Origin: Bacteroidota bacterium
Lineage (GTDB): Bacteria; Bacteroidota; Bacteroidia; Cytophagales; Hymenobacteraceae
Assembly (NCBI GenBank): GCA_023424725.1
Contig: JAFADQ010000296.1
Location: forward strand, 1-6,287
Reading direction: 5' to 3'
Length of the DNA: 6,287 nt
A program made the translations under genes and the position numbers. Below are positions 1 through 5,002 of the stretch, in pieces; positions within the stretch are counted from its first letter, which is position 1, and each line of letters opens with the position of its first letter. Under the pieces are notes generated by a model, which saw only the letters and a program-made list of their open reading frames with translations, made no database searches and was not told the DNA's origin.

Positions 1-669
1 GTTATTTGCAGATCCGGGACCATTACCACCGGCCACTGTTTGGCCGCTGCCAGCACCGGGCGCCCACTTTTGTACGCGATGATTATTAGCATCGGCTATA
101 TACAAATTGCCCGCAGCATCTGTGAAAATTCCTCTGGGCAAGTGCAACTGGTCATTTCCGGCGCCAAATTCATTTCTGCCAGCCACTAACTCTACATTAA
201 AACCATACGTGAAATCTATAGGCAAGCCCTTTACTTTTACTGTACTATAGTCTATTTCGGGCCTAACCTCTATTGTAAAAGTTAAAGTAAACGATTGGGA
301 GTAATAGTATGCGGAAGGGGTGAAGTGCGACTCGGCAAAACCGTTCGCATCGGTAGTGTCGCGGGTTTCGGGCTCGTAGCTCCATCCAAACCAAACCGGA
401 ATGCCCTGAACCGGATTTCCTTCTACATTGGTAATTTGTATTTTAAAAGGTTCTGGCAAAAGCACACCCGGAATACCCAATTGATTATCGCCGGAGACTT
501 TGCGAATGGTGTATTCGTCCTGAAAATCGGTTGGAAAATGAGCGGTAGCGCCAATGGTGGCATCGGCAACCTGCAAATGATCGGGCGCATCGTCTTTATT
601 GCAGCCCGAAAACAGAGCAGTTAAGCAGCCGGACAAAAGGAATAAAGCAAGCTTTCTTTGCAAGAACAT
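1..669 (-). CDS. Lipoprotein with Ig-like domain and NHL repeats (partial, 3' end outside window)
   Basis: The reading frame opens with ATG at 669 and stays open to the left edge, giving 223 residues of a longer protein. Residues 1-22 form a lipoprotein signal peptide, with lipobox LFSGC and lipidated Cys23; a second LLSGC lies at 11-15. The mature start C-N-K-D-D fits the K-(D/E)2 lipoprotein export signal known from Bacteroidota, so surface display is inferred. Residues about 58-137 resemble a bacterial Ig-like (Big_1-type) domain: SGDNQ.G at 59-65, then GNPVQGIPVWF and a T-DANG-A motif. From about 160 an NHL repeat begins (LPRGIFTDAAGNLYIADANN, then HRVQKW), and a second one starts at VAGGNGPGS. 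NHL repeats build beta-propellers used for binding; the ligand cannot be told. The gene starts 33 bp after the upstream barrel gene on the same strand, so cotranscription is likely. Confidence 0.85.
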   Translation of the reverse strand, partial: MFLQRKLALFLLSGCLTALFSGCNKDDAPDHLQVADATIGATAHFPTDFQDEYTIRKVSGDNQLGIPGVLLPEPFKIQITNVEGNPVQGIPVWFGWSYEPETRDTTDANGFAESHFTPSAYYYSQSFTLTFTIEVRPEIDYSTVKVKGLPIDFTYGFNVELVAGRNEFGAGNDQLHLPRGIFTDAAGNLYIADANNHRVQKWAPGAGSGQTVAGGNGPGSANN

Positions 670-702
670 TTCGCTGGATTTACGATAGAAAAAAGATCTT
701 TT

Positions 703-1473
703 CTAGAAAGAGAAGCCCGTGGTGAAGGTTATAAACTGAAACGAGACTTTTTCTCTTTTCTCGCTGTAGCTATATGGCGTGTAGCCGCTGTAAAATTTCA
801 TTTCCTGCTGCTGCCACCTGTACCCTACATTGAAATGAAAGGCAGACGTTTCGGAAATAAATGTTTTAATGCCAAACTGCGGATGAATAATTAGACCGTT
901 GCTCGCATCGTCGAAGCCGATGGCATATCCCGCGCTGGCACCAAAAACAGGCGATACTTTTCCTTTTAAAACAGAGGCACGGGCATCTACGGTAATTGGC
1001 ATAAGCGCGGCGTTTTTATATTTTTCGTAGCCAAGGCCCAGGCCAAGAGTAAAATGCTCGTTTAGCTGCACTCCGTTTACAGTTCTGAACCCAAAAGAAT
1101 AATCGGCGTTATCTATCTCGTAATTATTAACCGTGATATGCCCAACTCCGGAGCCGTAGCCAAACTCGGTTATGTTGGTGTAGCCGCTGCTTTTGTAGTT
1201 TACAGGCCCGGTGCTGCCGATTTGGTTTGCCTGGCTTCCTTTGGGTAGCTCTTCTTTTGTCATTTTCTCTATATCGGCATACTTGTAATTATATATGCTT
1301 CTGTCGTATGTCTGAATCCGGATGCTTTGGCCGGTCACGTGCTCCAGAATTAAGCCCCTTATTATGTTGCCGTTTTTCAGGTACACTACATCCTCCATGT
1401 TGGTTTGCGCGTGTGCAATAGTACCGGCAAGAATAAATAAAAACAGAAACAGCGCTTTAAGAGTGATTTTCAT
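703..1473 (-). CDS. Exported outer-membrane beta-barrel protein, paralogue A (256 aa)
   Basis: This is the downstream copy of two tandem paralogues. The frame is open as far as an ATG at 1674, but that extension overlaps the 3' end of the neighbouring copy. The start at 1473 gives a typical signal peptide (positive K2/K6, hydrophobic core, cleavage likely after AHA at 20-22) and aligns with the paralogue, so I chose it. Residues 26-73 are a charged, beta-rich module starting MEDVVYLKNGNIIRG and ending DIEKMTKE. After a low-complexity linker, residues about 95-256 alternate aromatic, glycine and polar residues (GLGLGYEKY, GASAGYAIG, FNVGYRW) and end in Phe (GFSF). This is what a small outer-membrane barrel of roughly eight strands looks like. 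No enzyme motif is visible and the function is unknown. The mature protein is inferred to sit in the outer membrane with the N-terminal module in the periplasm. Confidence 0.85.
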   Translation of the reverse strand: MKITLKALFLFLFILAGTIAHAQTNMEDVVYLKNGNIIRGLILEHVTGQSIRIQTYDRSIYNYKYADIEKMTKEELPKGSQANQIGSTGPVNYKSSGYTNITEFGYGSGVGHITVNNYEIDNADYSFGFRTVNGVQLNEHFTLGLGLGYEKYKNAALMPITVDARASVLKGKVSPVFGASAGYAIGFDDASNGLIIHPQFGIKTFISETSAFHFNVGYRWQQQEMKFYSGYTPYSYSEKREKVSFQFITFTTGFSF

Positions 1474-1552
1474 AATAAATAAATGTGTGATGGGAGACTG
1501 GCCGGCCGCAACAGCGAGGTGCAGCTTTAAGAGTAAATCTTTAGAAAAATGA

Positions 1553-2308
1553 TCAGAAAGAGAAACCGGCATTAACAGTGATGAACCGGAAGAAATAAGA
1601 TTTTGTGACTTCTGAATAATAGCCGTAATAATTTCTGTGCGTGCTTTCCTGCCGCAACCATTTATGGCCAACACTAAACATAAAAGCTGAATTGTCTGAA
1701 ACAGCGGCTTTTACCCCAAATGTGGGGTTTATTATCAGGCCGTTGCTCATCTGATCCAGCCCGATGCCATAGCCTGCATTAAGGCCAAAAAACGGACTTA
1801 TTTTGCCATTTACAAGGGTAGCGCGGGTATCTAAAGTAATGGGTATAAAGTCAGATTCTTTGTATTTCTCGAAGCCAATGCCCAGCCCAAACGTCCAGTG
1901 CTCGTCTATATAAGCTCCGTGCACCATTCTTATGCCAATGGCATTGTCTTTATTTACATAATTGTTGTTGTGTATTCTGGTAGTGCCTATACCGGCGCTA
2001 AAACCCAATTCCGCTATAAACAAGTAACCGCTGCTCTTAAATCCGGGTCCTGCCGGGAGAGTGGCAACTTTTGTAACAGGTCTTGGCTCCTGCTCCATTT
2101 TTTCTATCTCGTCGTAGGTAAAGTTGTTCACGCTCCGGTCCATCATCTGCAGTTTAATGCTCTTGTTGGGTACGTGCTCAATAATGGTTCCTCTTAAAAT
2201 ATTACCGTTTTTAAGGTACACTACATCTTCCATATTGGCCTGGCTATAGCCAAAATGTGCCGCCAGCAGGCATAAAATTAAAGCGAGGGTTTTAAGTATG
2301 TTTTTCAT
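1553..2308 (-). CDS. Exported outer-membrane beta-barrel protein, paralogue B (251 aa)
   Basis: This is the upstream copy of the pair and the first gene of the minus-strand group. An ATG at 2422 is in frame, but the start at 2308 immediately precedes a signal peptide (MKNILKTLALILCLLAAHFG, cleavage probably after YS at 21-22). The mature sequence begins QANMEDVVYLKNGNILRG, and the module runs to about residue 74. Over the 52 residues from QxN to the Glu after IEKM I count 33 identities with the neighbouring copy by hand. The C-terminal part (about 92-251) keeps the same landmarks in the same order: KSSGY, DEHW-F-LG-G-EKYK, PIT-D-RA, SP-FG--AGY-IG, SNGLII-P-FG-K, S-SAF and a final GFSF. Outer-membrane location is inferred from this pattern and no specific function is recognised. 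79 bp separate its stop from the next start, with no obvious promoter between them. Confidence 0.85.
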   Translation of the reverse strand: MKNILKTLALILCLLAAHFGYSQANMEDVVYLKNGNILRGTIIEHVPNKSIKLQMMDRSVNNFTYDEIEKMEQEPRPVTKVATLPAGPGFKSSGYLFIAELGFSAGIGTTRIHNNNYVNKDNAIGIRMVHGAYIDEHWTFGLGIGFEKYKESDFIPITLDTRATLVNGKISPFFGLNAGYGIGLDQMSNGLIINPTFGVKAAVSDNSAFMFSVGHKWLRQESTHRNYYGYYSEVTKSYFFRFITVNAGFSF

Positions 2309-2390
2309 TGCGGCTGCAGGTATACAGGGTGCCTGTTTTAAGTGAGGAAAATGTTGAGAGAAATAAGGAAAAAGCTGCGTAAAATATTGG

Positions 2391-2425
2391 CAATAATAAA
2401 TAAAAATTGTTGTTCTACCCACAAA
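2391..2425 (-). promoter_or_regulatory. Weak candidate promoter for the minus-strand barrel/lipoprotein group
   Basis: On the minus strand TTTG (2425-2422) is followed after 23 bases by TATTATTG (2398-2391). The latter matches five of the six fixed positions of the Bacteroidota -7 element TAnnTTTG, while the spacing is at the long end. It would give a leader of about 75 bases before the ATG at 2308. The surroundings are AT-rich, so chance matches are likely. It is the best candidate I see upstream of the gene group. Confidence 0.25.
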
Positions 2426-2456
2426 TAACCGCGTTTTTAAGAAATAAATTTTGTGC

Positions 2457-2482
2457 AGCTCTGGGTGATAAAGCCCAGAGTT
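2457..2482 (+). terminator. Stem-loop with 3' T-rich tail in divergent intergenic region (terminator-like)
   Basis: Perfect 7-bp arms CTCTGGG (2459-2465) and CCCAGAG (2474-2480) enclose an 8-base loop. A G-U and an A-T pair can extend the stem to nine. On the plus strand it is followed by TTTATCTTTT, which looks like an intrinsic terminator; the minus-strand side has no comparable T run. No plus-strand gene ends just upstream. It may therefore end antisense or read-through transcripts, end an unseen small RNA, or act as a leader structure if acetyltransferase transcription starts further upstream. The structure is clear; its role is open. Confidence 0.4.
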
Positions 2483-2560
2483 TATCTTTTAATTATCTGC
2501 GGAAGTTGGCTTTTTAGTGGTGGTTTATTTGTGAAATTTATGTTGCTTTGCCCCATAAAA

Positions 2561-2576
2561 CGGGCCTTGCAGCCCG
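2561..2576 (+). other. Small GC-rich stem-loop just upstream of the acetyltransferase start
   Basis: CGGGC (2561-2565) and GCCCG (2572-2576) can pair around the loop CTTGCA, ending 13 bases before the ATG at 2590. In the leader it could affect ribosome access, but a 5-bp stem is weak evidence. The second arm overlaps a 12-base direct repeat CCCGACCTTGCC (2573-2584 and 2614-2625) that bridges the start codon. Confidence 0.25.
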
Positions 2577-2589
2577 ACCTTGCCAAGCT

Positions 2590-3390
2590 ATGCACATTAC
2601 GCCTTTAACCCATCCCGACCTTGCCGCTTTGCCTGCATTGCAGCCACCAGACTGGTCCGATGTTGTGCCTTATTTTAGTGAGTATATAAATTCTGATTTT
2701 TGCTATCCGGTTAAGGTTGTTTCAGAAAGCGAAATTGTTGGCGCTGGAACTACTATTGTGCATGGCGCAGATGCCTGGCTGGCCCATATTATAGTGCATC
2801 CGGAGCAAAGGAATAAAGGTATTGGCCGACACCTAACACAAGCATTGCTGCAAAGCGCGCAGGCGCAACAGTGCCAACGTATTTACCTTATTGCTACCGA
2901 TTTGGGCGCTCCGGTTTACGAAAAATTGGGTTTCATAACCGAGACCAATTACCTTTTCTACAAAAACTGTACACCAAATTCAAGCTGGGAAATATCCAGA
3001 GATATTAAACCTTTCACTGAAAAGTACAGCACGCAAATTGCCCAAATAGACAAACAGGTTTCCGGCGAAGACCGGTTTTTTCATCTCCGGAAATACCTCT
3101 CTACCGGGTTTGTTTTTGTGTGCAACGATACGGTAGAGGGTTTTTACCTGCCCGATTTTGGCGATGGCGTAATACTGGCCATTACAGAAACAGCGGGCAC
3201 AGAGCTGATGCAGCTCCGCTTAAAAACTAAAAATATAGCTTGTTTCCCGGAAGAGAATATTGCTGCGAAAAACCTGTTGCAGCAACTAAATTGCGCACCT
3301 TATAAAACCGCCAAACGCATGCGGTTGGGAAGGCCAAAAATATGGGCACCACAGCATATTTATAACCGCATTGGCGGCAATTTAGGGTAA
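2590..3390 (+). CDS. GNAT-family N-acetyltransferase with C-terminal Acetyltransf_18-like domain (266 aa)
   Basis: GNAT enzymes move an acetyl group from acetyl-CoA to an amine; the substrate is not identifiable here. Residues about 20-118 form the first GNAT domain. It has the beta4 stretch AHIIVHP, the acetyl-CoA pyrophosphate loop R74-N-K-G77-I-G79 and the late motif Y110-EKLGF. Residues about 135-266 resemble the second domain of two-domain GNATs of the YitH/Acetyltransf_18 type: an early ID..VSGEDR (153-162), then YLSTGFVFV with VEGFYLP, CFPEEN near 218-223, and a final K-RM-LG followed by WAP..IYN..GG.LG. I chose ATG 2590; a TTG at 2548 is in frame but would add 14 residues rich in Cys, Arg and Ala, unlike a domain start. 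The protein has no signal peptide, so it is cytoplasmic. It stands alone, divergent from the barrel genes. Confidence 0.85.
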   Translation: MHITPLTHPDLAALPALQPPDWSDVVPYFSEYINSDFCYPVKVVSESEIVGAGTTIVHGADAWLAHIIVHPEQRNKGIGRHLTQALLQSAQAQQCQRIYLIATDLGAPVYEKLGFITETNYLFYKNCTPNSSWEISRDIKPFTEKYSTQIAQIDKQVSGEDRFFHLRKYLSTGFVFVCNDTVEGFYLPDFGDGVILAITETAGTELMQLRLKTKNIACFPEENIAAKNLLQQLNCAPYKTAKRMRLGRPKIWAPQHIYNRIGGNLG

Positions 3391-3565
3391 TATTTCCCTG
3401 GTTTTTGAATTTGAAAAAGAACATGAGTTTTGCCCCCTCTAGCACTGTTTTTTGGCCTTTGCAGGGTAAGCAGTTATAAGTAACTAACATCAAATTTAAT
3501 TTTTAAAATAGGAAAGCCGTGTAAAGCTTTTTAATTTCCCGACATCCTTCTACCTACTACTTGCT
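3391..3565. other. Intergenic region with a recurring short motif
   Basis: These 175 bp hold no coding frame I believe in and no clear terminator. A stretch at 3446-3464 (TGTTTTTTGGCCTTTGCAG) closely matches 6147-6164 in another intergenic region, with one T fewer and two substitutions there. The stretch from 3429 starts TTTGCCCC as does the leader at 2548, and both continue to GGCCTT(T)GCAG. I could not find a good -7 element for the next gene. Confidence 0.3.
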
Positions 3566-4024
3566 ATGAAATTATTAAATGTTTTTCTGTTGATTCTGGG
3601 TTTATCTGCGCCGCTTTTCGCCCAAACTGCTAACCCAAATTATAACAAAGCCCTTGCCGATTCTTTAGGCGCCGACGAGTACGGCATGAAAAAATATACA
3701 CTCGTGATATTAAAAACCGGCAGCAATAAAACCACCGACAAAGACAAAATTAACGCGCTTTTCCGGGGGCATTTAGATAACATTGGCCGCCTTGCTAAAG
3801 AAGGTAAACTGGTGGTAGCCGGCCCGCTCGGCAAAAACGACAAAACTTACCGCGGCATTTTTATCCTGAATGTTGCCACACCTGCCGAGGCCAAAAACCT
3901 GCTCGCTACAGACCCGGCCATAAAAGAGAATTTGCTGGAAGCTGAACTCTACGATTGGTACGGCTCTGCGGCGCTGCCTGCTTATTTAGAGGTGCATAGT
4001 AAGATAGAAAAGAATAAACCGTAA
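3566..4024 (+). CDS. Exported YciI-like domain protein (152 aa)
   Basis: Residues 1-19 are a clear signal peptide (MKLLNVFLLILGLSAPLFA, cut before QTANP), so the product should leave the cytoplasm. Residues about 42-132 resemble the YciI family, small dimeric alpha/beta-barrel proteins that are usually cytoplasmic and about 95-100 residues long. Family landmarks are YTLVILKTG, His69 in FRGHLDNIGRLAKEGKLVVA, GPL at 86-88, GIFIL, the ATDPAI turn (114-119), and a final W131-YGSAAL. His69 matches the conserved histidine thought to be catalytic in this family. The true reaction of most YciI proteins is unknown. An in-frame ATG at residue 41 would give a protein lacking the signal, but the full frame has a textbook signal sequence. 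The gene has 175 bp before it and 102 bp after it, so it is probably transcribed alone. Confidence 0.85.
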   Translation: MKLLNVFLLILGLSAPLFAQTANPNYNKALADSLGADEYGMKKYTLVILKTGSNKTTDKDKINALFRGHLDNIGRLAKEGKLVVAGPLGKNDKTYRGIFILNVATPAEAKNLLATDPAIKENLLEAELYDWYGSAALPAYLEVHSKIEKNKP

Positions 4025-4073
4025 CCCGAAACAACTATTGAAAATGTTTTGTAAAAGAGCGTAACCATTATTA

Positions 4074-4104
4074 TTGTTTTTCGATAATTAATTACTGATA
4101 TTTG
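4074..4104 (+). promoter_or_regulatory. Candidate Bacteroidota-type promoter for the DUF2975-HTH pair
   Basis: TTG at 4074-4076 and GATATTTG at 4097-4104 are 20 bases apart. The second matches five of the six fixed positions of TAnnTTTG, and the spacing suits the -33/-7 promoter of this phylum. Transcription would start near 4110, leaving a leader of about 15-20 bases before the ATG at 4127. The -7 element lies inside an inverted repeat, which makes the site more credible. Confidence 0.45.
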
Positions 4105-4115
4105 CGTAGTAATTA
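4089..4115. promoter_or_regulatory. Inverted repeat flanking the -7 element (candidate operator)
   Basis: TAATTACT (4089-4096) and AGTAATTA (4108-4115) are perfect 8-base inverted arms around an 11-base spacer that carries the predicted -7 element. A dimeric repressor bound here would block RNA polymerase. The obvious candidate is the HTH regulator encoded as the second gene of this pair, which would give autoregulation. The arms are AT-rich in an AT-rich region, so a chance origin is possible. The role is inferred. Confidence 0.4.
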
Positions 4116-4126
4116 TTGAAAAGCGT

Positions 4127-4759
4127 ATGAAAAGTGGCTTGCTTTCTTTTGTTCGTTGGTTTGTAACGATCAATTTTTACCTGTCGTTATTTATAATTCC
4201 GGTAGAAATTATTATCTATTCAAGCTATTTATTTGATGATAATCCGGAACAGGTTTTGTACACAACAGTGCAATTGGGCTCTCCAAAACCTAATCAGGTG
4301 CCAGGTAAATTAGAAGAAAATCAAACGTACTTGTTAGAACCAGAATTGGCCTCGTTGCAATACCGGTCAGGTTCTGCTTTAGAGCATTTGTTTTTTACTC
4401 AGATTGGCCGCAGTGGTTCGGCTTTAGGCTTCGATTTTATTACTCCGTTTTTCCTTATTATACTTTTATGGCTGCTTAAAAAAGTACTCGATTCTATTTC
4501 ATCAGGGAACATTTTTTCCGCTGAAAATGCCGGGAGAATTAAGTGGATGGGATATGTGCTGATTGGCAGGTTTGTTTATAAACTAGCGCTGTCGTTTATA
4601 ATGGAGAAGCAGCTATCGGGGTTAAATCTGCCATATAGTGTTGTGCGCGGCGAAATGCCAAACGCCTACGATCTTCACCTCGGCATTTTGGTGCTCTGCA
4701 TTGGGCTGGTGTACCAAAAAGGAGTAGAGTTAAAGCAAGAGGCAGAGTTGGTAGTGTAA
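4127..4759 (+). CDS. DUF2975 family membrane protein (210 aa)
   Basis: This is an inner-membrane protein with four likely transmembrane segments at about 8-31, 103-121, 138-158 and 183-198. A hydrophilic, extracytoplasmic loop of about 70 residues lies between the first two. DUF2975 hallmarks are clear: LLKKVLDSISSGNIFSAENA (116-135) followed by RIKWMGYVLIG, and the C-terminal YQKGVELKQEAELVV just after the last membrane segment. Family proteins are usually encoded beside a small Cro/CI-type HTH protein, as here. The molecular function is unknown; membrane sensing linked to the regulator is only a guess. The loop between the first two membrane segments looks long to me, but I cannot compare it with the family. 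The stop overlaps the next start by one base (TAATG), which suggests translational coupling. Confidence 0.85.
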   Translation: MKSGLLSFVRWFVTINFYLSLFIIPVEIIIYSSYLFDDNPEQVLYTTVQLGSPKPNQVPGKLEENQTYLLEPELASLQYRSGSALEHLFFTQIGRSGSALGFDFITPFFLIILLWLLKKVLDSISSGNIFSAENAGRIKWMGYVLIGRFVYKLALSFIMEKQLSGLNLPYSVVRGEMPNAYDLHLGILVLCIGLVYQKGVELKQEAELVV

Positions 4760-5001
4760 TGGCGATACTCGTAAATCTGGATGTGATGCTGGCCCGGCGC
4801 AAAATGTCGCTCACTACTTTATGGGCAGCGCGTAGGCATTACAATGGCTAAACTTTCTGTGCTGAAAATCGGAAAACAAAAGCTATCCACTTCACTGCCT
4901 TAAATGCCATTTGCACGGTTTTGCAATGCCAGCCCGGCGATATTCTGGAGTTTCGGAACAACCAGCCGGTGTCGCAAAAAGAAGAAATGCGGCAAATATA
5001 A
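4759..5001 (+). pseudogene. Cro/CI-type HTH regulator (DUF2975 partner), disrupted by two compensating frameshifts
   Basis: The gene starts on ATG 4759 within TAATG and would code for about 80 residues. Frame 1 reads MAILVNLDVMLARRKMSLTT, the typical start of these small regulators, then hits TAA at 4849 after 30 codons. The family sequence continues one frame over from 4832 (VGITMAKLSVLKIGK, the helix-turn-helix) to 4876. From 4882 it returns to the first frame (AIHFTALNAICTVLQCQPGD, then ILEFRNN) and ends in TAA at 4999-5001. So there is one extra base near 4823-4831 and one missing base near 4873-4881. Both breaks lie by homopolymers (GGG at 4823-4825; AAAA at 4873-4876 and 4878-4881). The length between start and stop remains 81 codons. 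As written, no HTH protein is made. Either the sequence has two indel errors or the gene died recently. The intact form would probably repress its own operon. Confidence 0.85.
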
Positions 5002-5002
5002 A

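Noticed and set aside
691..702. Palindrome AAAAGATCTTTT as a terminator between barrel A and the lipoprotein gene
   Set aside because: It is a 4-bp A-T stem with a 4-base loop, too weak to act as an intrinsic terminator.
1500..1507. GGCCGGCC palindrome between the barrel genes
   Set aside because: It is an 8-base chance palindrome with no flanking structure or link to a promoter.
1474..1674. Longer start for barrel paralogue A at 1674
   Set aside because: It would overlap the 3' end of paralogue B and place the signal peptide about 67 residues inside the protein.
295..2197. Plus-strand open frames opposite the lipoprotein and barrel genes
   Set aside because: They are antisense shadows. 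The minus-strand frames carry signal peptides, family motifs and paralogy.
2309..2422. Longer start for barrel paralogue B at 2422
   Set aside because: It would bury the signal peptide 38 residues inside the protein, and the copies align from the later Met.
2548..2589. TTG start for the acetyltransferase at 2548
   Set aside because: The 14 extra residues do not resemble a GNAT N terminus, and the ATG at 2590 follows at a natural domain start.
3227..3493. Minus-strand frame of 88 codons across the acetyltransferase end
   Set aside because: It overlaps the conserved C-terminal domain coding region and has no recognisable motif.
4815..4885. Programmed ribosomal frameshifting in the HTH gene
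   Set aside because: It would need two opposite shifts within about 55 bases, and neither site is a good slippery heptamer. Paired indels next to homopolymers explain the sequence better.
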